In this document: positions 18,602-28,468 of the stretch, one piece after another
How the letters are laid out: every line of letters begins with the position of its first letter
How positions within the stretch are numbered: position 1 is the stretch's first letter
Source of the DNA: Buchnera aphidicola (Nurudea shiraii)
GTDB taxonomy: Bacteria > Pseudomonadota > Gammaproteobacteria > Enterobacterales > Enterobacteriaceae
Assembly: GCA_039829955.1 (NCBI GenBank)
Contig: CP140035.1
Span: 372,001-436,000, forward strand
Direction of reading: 5' to 3'
Length of the DNA: 64,000 nucleotides
The notes under the pieces: generated by a model
Databases searched by the model: none
Told to the model about the DNA's origin: nothing
The model's input: the letters and a program-made list of their open reading frames with translations, nothing else
Translations under genes and position numbers: made by a program

Positions 18602-21205
18602 TTATTTAATTTCTAACGTACAAAACGCTTCTATTAAATCATTAATACAAATATCATTATAATTTTTTATTCCGATACCACATTCTATTCCCTTTTTTAC
18701 TTTATTTACATCTTCTTTAAATCTTTTTAAAGATTCTAACTCTCCATTATAAATTACTTTGTTATTTCTTATTATTTGAATTAAATCATTTCGTCGAATT
18801 ATGCCTTCAAGTACTGTACATCCAGCTATATTTCCAAATTTTCGAGATTTAAACGTATTTCTTACTTTAGCTAATCCTAAAGTTTTCTTTTTATGCTTAG
18901 GAGACTTCATTCCATGCATAGCTTTTTTAACTTCATCAAAAATATGATATATTACTGAATAACATCGACAATTCAAATTTTCTACTTCAATAATCCGTTT
19001 TGCAGAAGATTCAAGTTTAACATTAAATCCTATAATAATAGAATTTGAAGCTAACGCTAATGATGCATCAGTTTCTGTAATATTCCCTACTCCTTTTCCT
19101 ATAATTTTTACTTTTATATCCTTGTTAGATAATTCCTGTAAAGAATTAGAGATAGCTTCTAAAGATCCTTGAACATCTGACTTTAAAATAATGTTAAAAT
19201 TCAATAAATTATCCCGTTTTATATTTTTAAAGATATCAGATAATTTAAAATCTTTTTTATTAGAAAAAAGATTTTCTTTAATTTTTTTTTGACGATATAA
19301 AGCCACTTCTCTAGCATCTTTTTCATGTTTAACTACGATAATTTTGTCTCCAGAAATAGGAATTCCTGACAATCCTAAAATTTTAACTGGAATAGAAGGA
19401 CTAGCGGATTGAATTTCTTTATTTTTTAAATCTTTCATAACGCGAATTTTCCCATATTCTAATCCACATAGTACTATATCTCCTTTATTTAATGTACCTT
19501 CTTGTATTAAAATAGTAGCACTAGGTCCATTTCCTTTATCCAAAGATGCTTCAATTACCGATCCTGTAGCCATACCTTCAAACGTTGCTTTTAATTCTAA
19601 CATTTCAGACTGTATTAAAATAGATTTTAACAAATCTTCAATACCTTCACCTGATTTAGCTGAAATATGAACAAAAATATTTTCACCGCCCCATTCTTCT
19701 GGAACAATGTTATGTTTTATTAGTTCATTTTTAACTTTTTCAGGTTCTGAGTCCAATTTATCTATTTTGTTTATTGCTACTAATATAGGTACAGATGCTG
19801 CTTTAGCATGTTGTATTGCTTCTATTGTTTGAGGCTTAACACCATCATCTGCAGCTACTACTAACACTACTATATCAGTAACCTTTGCACCTCGAGCTCT
19901 CATAGCAGTAAAAGCTGCATGACCCGGAGTATCTAAAAACGTAATAATTTTATTATTTACTGTAATATGATAAGCACCTATATGTTGTGTTATCCCTCCT
20001 GATTCTTGAGAAGCAACTTTAGTTAGTCTAATATAATCTAACAATGATGTCTTTCCGTGATCAACATGACCCATAATAGTTACTATAGGAGGACGGGTTT
20101 CTACATTTTTCTTATTAACATTACGATTTTCCATAATTTTTTTTTCTAATTCATTTTCATAACATATGGTAACTTTATGTCCCATTTCTTCTGCTACTAA
20201 TTGTGCTATATCTCTATCTAAACTTTGATGAGCAGTTGTTATTATGTAACCTAGTTGGGTCATAACATTAATCAATTTAGAACTTTTTATTGCCATTTTA
20301 TTGGCTAATTCAGATATCGTAATAATACTTCCAATGGTTACATTTCTATTCACTATAGAAGATGGTTTTTTAAAGATTTGCTTTAATGTACTATTTTTAT
20401 AGTGTTCATTATTTTTTTGTACACGAACAGATTTTCTTATATTTTCTAAATTTTTTGTTCTTTCAATATTTTTTTGACGATGTACTTTTATTTTATTTTT
20501 TTTATCGTTTAATCGAGTATTAAATGTAATATTGTTATTAACACTATTATTTATATAATCAGTTTGAAATATGTGTTTCTTAACATGACGTTTATCATTT
20601 GTTAAAAACTTTCCTTTATTATTATTTTTATTTGCTTGTTTTTTTTCAATATCAAAGTTTTGTACACTTAAGTTACTCTTTAATTTCGTTTTTTTTAAAA
20701 ATATTTTTTTGTTTCCAACAAGATTAGGAATATTAGATATTTTTCTTTTATTATTTTCAAACATTTTGTGTGAACTACTTAAAATACGACCATCTTGAAA
20801 GCTATTCTTATAAGAATGATCTTTATTTCTATTATTTTGATTTCGAGTTAATTGAACATTATTTAAATTTTTTTTAACTATTTCGTTAGTAGTTTTTAAT
20901 GTTTTACTTTTTAATGTTTCATCACATTTTGAATATATTTTCTTTTTTCTAATTTCAACATGTATGTACTTATTTTTTCCCCCTGAATTAGGTATACTTA
21001 GAGTACTTCTAGTTTTCCTTTTTAAAATTAATGTATTTTTAGAAATAGAATTAATATTTTTTAAATATTCTTCTAAAACTTTTTTTTCGTATTTCGAAAT
21101 GTAATTATATTTTGTTTTTATAATTCCGGCTTTTTTACATTGTTGTATTAACTTTTCTATTGAAATTTTCATTTCATTAGCTAATTTTTCTATTTTAATT
21201 TCCAT
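18602..21205 (-). CDS. infB: translation initiation factor IF-2
   Basis: GTPase that brings fMet-tRNA to the 30S subunit and promotes subunit joining. G1 (GHVDHGKT) is near residue 377, DTPGHAAFTAMRARG follows, and NKIDK gives guanine specificity. C-terminal domains follow to residue 867 (E. coli 890). The N-terminal third is a lysine- and asparagine-rich low-complexity stretch that replaces the alanine- and glutamate-rich linker of E. coli, while the small IF2-N module at the start is kept. It follows nusA by 18 bp. Confidence 0.97.
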   Translation of the reverse strand: MEIKIEKLANEMKISIEKLIQQCKKAGIIKTKYNYISKYEKKVLEEYLKNINSISKNTLILKRKTRSTLSIPNSGGKNKYIHVEIRKKKIYSKCDETLKSKTLKTTNEIVKKNLNNVQLTRNQNNRNKDHSYKNSFQDGRILSSSHKMFENNKRKISNIPNLVGNKKIFLKKTKLKSNLSVQNFDIEKKQANKNNNKGKFLTNDKRHVKKHIFQTDYINNSVNNNITFNTRLNDKKNKIKVHRQKNIERTKNLENIRKSVRVQKNNEHYKNSTLKQIFKKPSSIVNRNVTIGSIITISELANKMAIKSSKLINVMTQLGYIITTAHQSLDRDIAQLVAEEMGHKVTICYENELEKKIMENRNVNKKNVETRPPIVTIMGHVDHGKTSLLDYIRLTKVASQESGGITQHIGAYHITVNNKIITFLDTPGHAAFTAMRARGAKVTDIVVLVVAADDGVKPQTIEAIQHAKAASVPILVAINKIDKLDSEPEKVKNELIKHNIVPEEWGGENIFVHISAKSGEGIEDLLKSILIQSEMLELKATFEGMATGSVIEASLDKGNGPSATILIQEGTLNKGDIVLCGLEYGKIRVMKDLKNKEIQSASPSIPVKILGLSGIPISGDKIIVVKHEKDAREVALYRQKKIKENLFSNKKDFKLSDIFKNIKRDNLLNFNIILKSDVQGSLEAISNSLQELSNKDIKVKIIGKGVGNITETDASLALASNSIIIGFNVKLESSAKRIIEVENLNCRCYSVIYHIFDEVKKAMHGMKSPKHKKKTLGLAKVRNTFKSRKFGNIAGCTVLEGIIRRNDLIQIIRNNKVIYNGELESLKRFKEDVNKVKKGIECGIGIKNYNDICINDLIEAFCTLEIK

Positions 21206-21223
21206 AATTATATTGATTCCTTC

Positions 21224-22711
21224 TTAAGTCTTATCACTAAACCAACATATATTACGCGCTTCCATAATTAAATCACCAGCAGTTTTCATGTTGAGTTCTT
21301 CAATATCGATTAGATCATCTACACTTTGATCAGCAAGTTCTTCTAAATTAAAAATATTTTTCTTTACTAATTTAAAAGCTATTATTTTATTTATTCCTTT
21401 CAATTTTAATAATTCTGGTTCTGGCTCTTTTTGTTCTGGTCCTTTTTTATTTTCTTCCTGCATTAGAATTAAAGATTTTCTTGCTTCTTCTCGAATTAAA
21501 GAAGCTAACTTTTTATCAACACCACTAACATTGAGTAATTCTTCAATTGGAACATAAACTAATTCTTCTAATGAAGAAAAACCTTCTCTAATTAAAATCT
21601 TTAAAATTTTTTCATCTATTTTTAAGTATTTTTTAAAAACATTCAAAATTTTATCAACTTCTTTTTGATGTTTTAATGTTAAATCATCAATTGTCATAAC
21701 ATTAATTTCCCATCCGCTTAAATGAGAAGCTAATCTAACATTTTGTCCATTTCTTCCAATAGCTTGCGCTAAGTTTCCAGAATGTACAGCAATATCCATA
21801 GTGTGTTTGTCTTCATCCATTACAATAGAAGAAACATCAGCTGGAGCCATAGAGTTAATAACAAATTGAGCAGGATCATCATCCCAAAGCACTATATCAA
21901 TACGTTCACCACATAATTCACTAGATACTGCTTGAACTCGGGCTCCTCTCATCCCAACACATGCTCCCACTGGATCTATTCTTTTATCATTACTCTTTAC
22001 CGCAATTTTAGCTCTTGACCCTGGATCACGAGCTGCTGCTTTAATTTCGATAATTTTTTCTCCTATTTCTGGAACTTCAATTTTAAATAATTCGATTAAC
22101 ATTTCAGGTTTTGATCTACTTACAAATAATTGAGCACCTTTTGATTCAGGATGAACTGCATAAAGAACACCTTTAATACGATCACCTATTCTGAAATTCT
22201 CTCTTGGTAACATATCTTCTTTAAGAATCAATGCCGAAGCATTATTACCTAAATCTAAAGTGATACTATCTCTATGAATTTTTTTTACTATTCCTGTTAT
22301 AATCTCTCCAGAATGATTTCTAAATTGATCTACGATCATTGCTCTTTCTGCTTCTCTTACTTTTTGAACAATAACTTGTTTTGCTGTTTGAGTAGTTATT
22401 CTATCAAATGTAACTGATGACATTTTATCTTCTATATAATCATTAACTTTTATTAAGTCATTTTCAAAACGAGCAGCTTCTAATGTAATTTCTTTTGTCG
22501 GATGTAATACCTCGTTAACAACTAGCCAACGACGAAATGTTTCAAAACTTCCATCTTTTCGATTAATTTTCACTCGAACATTAATATCTTGATTGTGTTT
22601 CTTTTTAGTTGCTATTGCTAACGCACTTTCTAAAACCTCAAAAATTTTTTCACGTGATAAAGATTTCTCATTAGAAACAACTTCCACAACAGCTAAGATT
22701 TCTTTATTCAT
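21224..22711 (-). CDS. nusA: transcription elongation/termination factor NusA
   Basis: Binds RNA polymerase and nascent RNA, modulating pausing and termination. It is 495 residues, the same as E. coli, and includes the N-terminal polymerase-binding domain, the S1 domain (GEIITGIVKKIHRDSITLDLG), two KH domains (IDPVGACVGMRGARVQAV and IGRNGQNVRLASHLSGWEI) and both C-terminal acidic repeats. It is the first gene of the nusA-infB-rbfA-truB-rpsO-pnp run. In E. coli metY and rimP precede it; neither is present here. Confidence 0.97.
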   Translation of the reverse strand: MNKEILAVVEVVSNEKSLSREKIFEVLESALAIATKKKHNQDINVRVKINRKDGSFETFRRWLVVNEVLHPTKEITLEAARFENDLIKVNDYIEDKMSSVTFDRITTQTAKQVIVQKVREAERAMIVDQFRNHSGEIITGIVKKIHRDSITLDLGNNASALILKEDMLPRENFRIGDRIKGVLYAVHPESKGAQLFVSRSKPEMLIELFKIEVPEIGEKIIEIKAAARDPGSRAKIAVKSNDKRIDPVGACVGMRGARVQAVSSELCGERIDIVLWDDDPAQFVINSMAPADVSSIVMDEDKHTMDIAVHSGNLAQAIGRNGQNVRLASHLSGWEINVMTIDDLTLKHQKEVDKILNVFKKYLKIDEKILKILIREGFSSLEELVYVPIEELLNVSGVDKKLASLIREEARKSLILMQEENKKGPEQKEPEPELLKLKGINKIIAFKLVKKNIFNLEELADQSVDDLIDIEELNMKTAGDLIMEARNICWFSDKT

Positions 22712-22871
22712 CTTAGTTTTACCTCAATTTATATAATAACATTGTGGAATTAAAATTACTGTATTATGCATACCTCTAAAATAAAAATATATTTATTATA
22801 ATAATTTATAAATATTTCATAAACTCACATGTAATATTTAAAAATAATTATTTTTATGGATTTTTAAAATT

Positions 22872-23009
22872 TAGAAACAATTCTATTATTATTTTTAATT
22901 TTTCTTTGTATGTTTGTCTGAATATAACAAAATCTCCATTTACAGAGATTTTGTTATATTCAGACAAACATACAAAGAAAAATTAAAAATAATAATAGAA
23001 TTGTTTCTA
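22872..23009. repeat. perfect 65-bp inverted repeat with 8-nt loop
   Basis: The left arm 22872-22936 and right arm 22945-23009 are exact reverse complements over all 65 positions, separated by CATTTACA. I checked it block by block. The right arm ends two bases inside tRNA-Leu(GAG), covering its discriminator base and position 72. Arms this long cannot arise by chance. No long T run follows on either strand, so it is not an ordinary terminator. It lies where E. coli has metY and rimP. Confidence 0.9.
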
Positions 23010-23094
23010 CCGAGGACGGGACTCGAACCCGCAAACTAAGAAATTAAGTACTATCCCCTCAAGATAGCGTGTTTACCTGTTCCACCACCTCGGC
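23008..23094 (-). tRNA. leuU: tRNA-Leu(GAG)
   Basis: Type II tRNA of 87 nt with a 7-bp acceptor stem (GCCGAGG / CCTCGGT), discriminator A, anticodon stem CTATC/GATAG with anticodon GAG, a long variable arm, and a T arm with GGTTCGAGTCC. CCA is not encoded. Position after secG matches leuU of E. coli. Its last two bases are part of the large inverted repeat, so the 3' trailer of the primary transcript would begin inside a very stable hairpin. Confidence 0.95.
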
Positions 23095-23139
23095 ATCATT
23101 AATTTAAATTTAAAAACTTTTTAAAATATATTTTTATAA

Positions 23140-23376
23140 TTATACAATAGTATTGTAACTAATATTACATATTATTAAACTAATCAAAAAAAATAAAAAA
23201 GCAAATATACCTATCACTTTAGTTAATGTGTTATCGCTATAATAAGTGATTTCACGATTGCGAGATCCTGATATAGAACTAGAATATGAATCACCATCCT
23301 GATCATTTTGAACCATAATTAAAACAACAAGAAAAATACAAATAAAAATAAAAACACATACAAAAAAATTATACAT
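23140..23376 (-). CDS. secG: protein-export membrane protein SecG
   Basis: Small subunit of the SecYEG translocon in the inner membrane. It is 78 residues with two transmembrane segments (about residues 3-21 and 53-74) joined by a polar loop containing SSSISGSRNREITYYSDN, the counterpart of the Gly/Ser-rich SecG loop. It lacks the C-terminal 30 or so residues of the 110-residue E. coli protein. Position between glmM and leuU is as in E. coli. Confidence 0.9.
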   Translation of the reverse strand: MYNFFVCVFIFICIFLVVLIMVQNDQDGDSYSSSISGSRNREITYYSDNTLTKVIGIFAFLFFLISLIICNISYNTIV

Positions 23377-23481
23377 ACATCATTCCTAAACTTTATAAAA
23401 TTCCACATTAAAACTAATATTTAAAAGCTAAAATTTATATATTTTAAAAAACTTCAAATTTTAAAAATCAATAATACTGTT

Positions 23482-24819
23482 TTAAATTCCAATATGTTTT
23501 ACCTTTTCTTTTATTTGATCAGATATATACTTAACAACATTTTTATCTTCGTCTTCTACTATTATTCTAAAACATGTCTCCGTTCCTGATTCTCTTAAAT
23601 AGATCCTCCCAAATTTACTCAAAATATTTTGATATTTAAAAATTAAAATTCGTATTTTTTCATACTTTAAAAGATAATTTTGTCTTTCAAACTTTATATT
23701 AATCATTACAAAAGGAAAAAACCGTATTTCAGAGCATAATTCAAAAAGGTTCATACGATAATCAATCATAATTTTTATAATTTGCAAACTAGTCACTATT
23801 CCATCACAAAACGGCAATTTATCCAACATAATAACATGTCCAGAACTTTCTGCACCAAATCTCCAATTCTTGTCTTTCAACTTTTTTATTACATTTACAT
23901 CACCTACTTTTGATATAGCAAACGGAATACCTAATTTTTTTAATCCTATCAATAATCCTCGATTACTCATTTTTGTTACAACTACGCCTTCTTTTTTAAA
24001 ATGTCGAAACAAATAAAATTTTGCTAATATATATAGAATTTTATCACCATCTACTTTATTTCCTAAATGATCAATCATAATTACACGATCACCATCACCA
24101 TCCAACGCTAATCCAAAATCTGCTTTTTCAAGTAATACTATGTTTTTTAAATTATTTGTATTTACTGATCCACAATTTTTATTAATGTTATATCCATTTG
24201 GAGATGCAAAAATAACTCTCAAACGTGCACCAAAATCTCTAAAAATCTTAGGAGCTATTTTATAAGTAGAACCATTAGCGCAATCTAATACAATTTTAAA
24301 ATTTTTTAAACTAAAACATCTTGGAAATAATGATTTACAGAATGTAATATATTTTTTATGAATAGAATATGCTCTTTTAATAGAAGAAAAATTAGATAAA
24401 TTTTTAAAAGAAAAAGGTTTTCCTAAACTATTCTCAATTTTTTTTAATTTAGAAGAAATTTTAACACCATTTTTAAAAAATAATTTTATACCATTATCTT
24501 GAAATAAATTATGCGAAGCCGATATTATTATCCCTAATTCTAATTTAAGTAATTTTGTTAAATATCCTACAGCTGGAGTAGAAATTCTCCCTAAAGATAT
24601 AACAGAAACTCCAGAAGTAGATAATCCTGAATTTAATGCTGCTTCTAATGCAAAACTAGACTTACGAGTATCTATTCCAACTATTACCTTTTTTCGACTA
24701 TGCCTAAAAAGCAAATTTCCTAAAATAAATCCAAATTTTAAGAAAAAATCAGGAGTAATAGGAAATTCACCAACTTTCCCTCGAATACCATCAGTTCCAA
24801 AATACTTTCCAATATTCAA
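23482..24819 (-). CDS. glmM: phosphoglucosamine mutase
   Basis: Interconverts glucosamine 6-phosphate and glucosamine 1-phosphate for UDP-GlcNAc and peptidoglycan. It is 445 residues, as in E. coli. The phosphoserine is Ser102 in ISASHN, the metal loop is DGDGDR near residue 243, and GAESSGHVIM and RESGTE (phosphate-binding) are intact. The Pro after ASHN is Leu here. The start is a TTG at 24819, supported by AGGA eight bases upstream and by the match of NIGKYFGTDGIRG to E. coli; no ATG is available. Confidence 0.95.
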   Translation of the reverse strand: MNIGKYFGTDGIRGKVGEFPITPDFFLKFGFILGNLLFRHSRKKVIVGIDTRKSSFALEAALNSGLSTSGVSVISLGRISTPAVGYLTKLLKLELGIIISASHNLFQDNGIKLFFKNGVKISSKLKKIENSLGKPFSFKNLSNFSSIKRAYSIHKKYITFCKSLFPRCFSLKNFKIVLDCANGSTYKIAPKIFRDFGARLRVIFASPNGYNINKNCGSVNTNNLKNIVLLEKADFGLALDGDGDRVIMIDHLGNKVDGDKILYILAKFYLFRHFKKEGVVVTKMSNRGLLIGLKKLGIPFAISKVGDVNVIKKLKDKNWRFGAESSGHVIMLDKLPFCDGIVTSLQIIKIMIDYRMNLFELCSEIRFFPFVMINIKFERQNYLLKYEKIRILIFKYQNILSKFGRIYLRESGTETCFRIIVEDEDKNVVKYISDQIKEKVKHIGI

Positions 24820-25180
24820 ATGTGCATCCTATAGTTAATAATATAAATTATTATATAATAACAAATGATTATAACTTATACATTCAAACGTAAATATATA
24901 AAATTTTTAATTTTCTACAATTATTTTAAAATACTTTAAACACATAAAACTATTTTTTTACAATCTCACTTCTACAACATTTATTGTATATCGAATTTCA
25001 AGCTATCTCTCAATATTAATTTAAACTTAAGAGATAGCGCACAATATTAAAAAATTTCTACATATAAATTTTTTATAAACTTAAATTAATTTGAGAAATA
25101 AAATTAACTATGTTACAAAAAACTAAATACATACTAAAACTATATTAAAGTTACAAATATAACTTTTTAGAAACACCATT
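24820..25180. other. intergenic region ftsH-glmM, site of lost folP
   Basis: 361 bp with no conserved frame. E. coli has folP (dihydropteroate synthase) between ftsH and glmM, so it is deleted here. The only structure is a 9-bp stem, GCTATCTCT (25002-25010) with AGAGATAGC (25030-25038). It could be a weak ftsH terminator but lacks a T run. Confidence 0.5.
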
Positions 25181-27019
25181 TTAATTGTTATTCTCGTGCC
25201 ATCCTGCCGGAATTCTCATAGATTTTCGTTCCATTAAATCATTAATTTGATTACAATCAATTGTTTCATATTTGATCAATGCATCTTTCATTGCATGAAG
25301 TATATCTAAATTGTCGTATAATATAGTTCTAGCTCTTTGGTAGTTTTTTTCTATTAACAATTTTACTTCTTCATCAATAATTCTTGCTGTTTCATTTGAC
25401 ATATGTTTTGATTTTACTACTGTTTTTCCCAAAAATATTTCTCCTTCTTCTTCAGAATATAGAAGAGGACCTAATTTTTTTGAAAATCCCCATTGAGTAA
25501 TCATATTTCTAGCTAAACGTGTTGCAATTTTTATATCATTAAAAGCACCAGTAGAAACGTTCTCAATACCATAAATTATTTCTTCTGCTAGTCTACCTCC
25601 ATATAAAGTAGATATTTGACTTTCTAATTTATTTTTACTAATACTTAATATATCATCTTTTGGTAAAAAGAAAGTCACCCCTAATGCTCTCCCTCTAGGA
25701 ATAATAGTTACTTTATGCACGGGATCATGCTCTGGAACTAATCTACCTACAATAACATGACCTGCTTCATGGTACGCTGTAGATTCACGTTGTTTCTTTG
25801 TTATTACCATAGACTTTCTTTCGGTTCCCATGACAATTTTATCTTTCGCTTTTTCAAAATCTAACATAGATACTACTTGACTGTTAGTCCTAGCCGCTGA
25901 TAATGCTGCTTCATTAACTAAATTTGCTAAATCAGCCCCAGAAAATCCAGGTGTTCCTCGAGCAATAATCATAGAATCCACATCAGCATCTAAAGGTACT
26001 CTTTTCATATGAACCTTAAGTATGTGAGAACGCCCTCTAATATCAGGTAATGCTACAAAAATTTGACGATCAAACCTCCCAGGTCTTAAAAGAGCAGGAT
26101 CTAAAACATCTGGTCGATTCGTGGCAGCAATTAGAATTATTCCTTCATTACCATCAAAACCATCCATTTCTACTAACATTTGATTTAATGTTTGCTCACG
26201 CTCATCATGACCACCTCCTAGTCCAGTACCTCTTTGTCTACCTACTGCATCTATTTCATCGATAAAGATTATACATGGAGCAGACTTTCTAGAATGCTCA
26301 AACATATCACGCACTCTTGATGCTCCTACTCCTACAAACATTTCTACAAAATCAGATCCAGAAATAGTAAAAAAAGGAACTTTAGCTTCACCTGCAATAG
26401 CTTTCGCTAACAAAGTTTTTCCAGTTCCTGGAGGGCCAATCATTAACACCCCTTTTGGAATTTTTCCACCTAATTTCTGAAATCTACTAGGTTCTCTAAG
26501 ATAATCAACTAACTCTTTTACTTCAGATTTTGCTTCATCACAACCAGCAACATCAGAAAAAGTTATAGTTATTTGATCTTCAGATAACATCCTAGCTTTA
26601 CTTTTTCCAAAAGACATGGCACCCTTTCCACCACCAAATTGCATTTGACGCATAAAAAAGACCCAGATTCCAATTAACAACAACATGGGAAACCATGAAA
26701 TAAAGATAGAAGTTAGAAAACTCGGCTCTTCTTGTACCTCTCCTGTAATCTTAACGTTTTTTACTAATAAGGTGTCAAGCAACTTAGGATCATTCATAGG
26801 AACATAAGTTACATATTTTGTATTATCTTTTTTTATTACACTAATTTCACGACCATTAATATGCGTTTCACGAATTTGATCTTGATTTACTTCTGATAAA
26901 AAAGTAGAATAATCAACTTTTCTATAACTCGAATTAATAGAGCTAAAATTTTGAAATATAGACATTAATATAACTGCAATTACTAACCAAAGAATCAAAT
27001 TCTTAACCATATCACTCAA
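25181..27019 (-). CDS. ftsH: ATP-dependent zinc metalloprotease FtsH
   Basis: Inner-membrane AAA+ protease that degrades misfolded membrane proteins and regulators such as LpxC. Two transmembrane segments lie near residues 8-23 and 103-122, flanking a periplasmic loop. Walker A GPPGTGKT is at 195-202, Walker B FIDEIDAV follows, and the zinc site HEAGH is near 416. At 612 residues it lacks about 30 residues of the disordered C-terminal tail. It starts at TTG 27019 (MSDMVKNLILWLV, as in E. coli), with GAGG eight bases upstream; an ATG at 27010 is a less likely start. Confidence 0.97.
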   Translation of the reverse strand: MSDMVKNLILWLVIAVILMSIFQNFSSINSSYRKVDYSTFLSEVNQDQIRETHINGREISVIKKDNTKYVTYVPMNDPKLLDTLLVKNVKITGEVQEEPSFLTSIFISWFPMLLLIGIWVFFMRQMQFGGGKGAMSFGKSKARMLSEDQITITFSDVAGCDEAKSEVKELVDYLREPSRFQKLGGKIPKGVLMIGPPGTGKTLLAKAIAGEAKVPFFTISGSDFVEMFVGVGASRVRDMFEHSRKSAPCIIFIDEIDAVGRQRGTGLGGGHDEREQTLNQMLVEMDGFDGNEGIILIAATNRPDVLDPALLRPGRFDRQIFVALPDIRGRSHILKVHMKRVPLDADVDSMIIARGTPGFSGADLANLVNEAALSAARTNSQVVSMLDFEKAKDKIVMGTERKSMVITKKQRESTAYHEAGHVIVGRLVPEHDPVHKVTIIPRGRALGVTFFLPKDDILSISKNKLESQISTLYGGRLAEEIIYGIENVSTGAFNDIKIATRLARNMITQWGFSKKLGPLLYSEEEGEIFLGKTVVKSKHMSNETARIIDEEVKLLIEKNYQRARTILYDNLDILHAMKDALIKYETIDCNQINDLMERKSMRIPAGWHENNN

Positions 27020-27066
27020 GAGATTAACCTCATAAATTTAAGACTATTAAACAAAAATATTAAAAA

Positions 27067-27693
27067 CTATATTTTTCGTCCAAACGCTATAATATATACT
27101 TCTCTAGAATTTGTGCGAGAAGCTTGTGGTTTAAAGATTTTTACTTTAATAAAAAAATCAAAAAATTTTTTGACCAATATATTAAACTGACTTCCATGAA
27201 ATGACTTTACTAATACAATTCCATTGTTTGATAATATTTTTTTAGATATCTTTAAAACTAACTTATTTAAATTTATAAAACGACAATGGTCAATGCAATG
27301 AAACCCACTCATATTAGGAGACATATCTGACATAATTAAATCTATTTTTGTATTATTTAAATGAGACAAAAAAAAATTTAAAAAACTACGATTTCTAATG
27401 TCTCCTTGAATAAAAGATACAGCCTTAATTGGCATCATAGGTAACATATCACATGCAATAATACGTCCCCTTTTTCCTACTTTTTCACTAGCATATTGTG
27501 ACCAACCACCTGGAGAAGAACCTAAATCAACAACTTGCATACCTTTTTTAAATAATTTAATAGTACTATGAATCTGATCTAACTTAAAATAAGATCGAGA
27601 ACGAATATTGTTCTTATGAGCCATAATAACATACTGATCTTGAATATGCCGTCTTATCCATTTTTTTGAACTTAAAGAGCTTGGCTTTGACAT
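27067..27693 (-). CDS. rlmE: 23S rRNA 2'-O-ribose U2552 methyltransferase RlmE (RrmJ/FtsJ)
   Basis: Methylates U2552 in the A loop of 23S rRNA late in 50S assembly, using S-adenosylmethionine. With the ATG at 27693 the protein is 208 residues, and the catalytic triad falls at Lys37, Asp123 and Lys163, one less than in E. coli throughout. The SAM loop DLGSSPGGWSQ is intact. A GTG at 27702 would add three residues with no support. It is followed by ftsH 47 bp away, as in E. coli. Confidence 0.94.
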   Translation of the reverse strand: MSKPSSLSSKKWIRRHIQDQYVIMAHKNNIRSRSYFKLDQIHSTIKLFKKGMQVVDLGSSPGGWSQYASEKVGKRGRIIACDMLPMMPIKAVSFIQGDIRNRSFLNFFLSHLNNTKIDLIMSDMSPNMSGFHCIDHCRFINLNKLVLKISKKILSNNGIVLVKSFHGSQFNILVKKFFDFFIKVKIFKPQASRTNSREVYIIAFGRKI

Positions 27694-27988
27694 TAAAACC
27701 ACTTTTAAAAATAATTATGTATAATTTAACGTGAACAATAATATGTGCTTACAAAATATTAAAATTTTAAAAAAACCTTTTAGAAATCATAAAACAAACA
27801 TAAAAACATATTAAAAATTTTTAATAAAATAGCACAATATTTTAATACTAATTAATTATATTTATAATATTGAAACATATTATATCAAAGTAAAACTTTT
27901 CTCAAAGAGAATAAGGCTATTTTACTTCAACAAAGATATAACGTTCTTACTAATCGTAGAAAATTAAAATGATATAGTTAAAATTATA

Positions 27989-28468
27989 TCAAATATACTC
28001 TATATTTTCTATTTTATATCTTACATTCCCTGAAGGAGTGTGAATTATAGAAATATCATTAATTTTTTTTCCAATTAATCCTCGAGCCATAGGAGAATTA
28101 ATAGAAATTAAATTTAATTTAAAGTTTGATTCGTCATCTCCTACAATTTTATATATGAACCTTTTTGTAGTACTTAGGTTAAGTATAGTCACTGTAGAAC
28201 CAAACACAATAGTTCCATTGTTTTTCAAACGAGAAACGTCAATTATTTGAGCTCTAGACAGTTTTAATTCAATTTCTTTAATCCTTCCTTCGCAAAAACT
28301 CTGTTCTTCTTTTGCTGCATGATATTCTGCATTCTCCTTTAAATCACCATGTTGTCTAGCCTCTATAATAGAAGCTATAATTTTAGGTCTTTTTATCCTT
28401 TTGAGAATATCTAATTCTTTTTTAAGCTTTTTAATACCTGATGCCGTCATTGGATTTAAATCATTCAT
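27989..28468 (-). CDS. greA: transcription elongation factor GreA
   Basis: Enters the secondary channel of RNA polymerase and triggers cleavage of backtracked RNA. At 159 residues (E. coli 158) it has the N-terminal coiled coil (RIKRPKIIASIIEARQHGDL, then KENAEYHAAKEEQSFCEGRI) carrying the acidic tip, and the C-terminal FKBP-like domain (ISINSPMARGLIGK). yhbY, which lies between greA and rlmE in E. coli, is absent; the 295-bp gap towards rlmE holds no recognisable frame. Confidence 0.95.
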   Translation of the reverse strand: MNDLNPMTASGIKKLKKELDILKRIKRPKIIASIIEARQHGDLKENAEYHAAKEEQSFCEGRIKEIELKLSRAQIIDVSRLKNNGTIVFGSTVTILNLSTTKRFIYKIVGDDESNFKLNLISINSPMARGLIGKKINDISIIHTPSGNVRYKIENIEYI

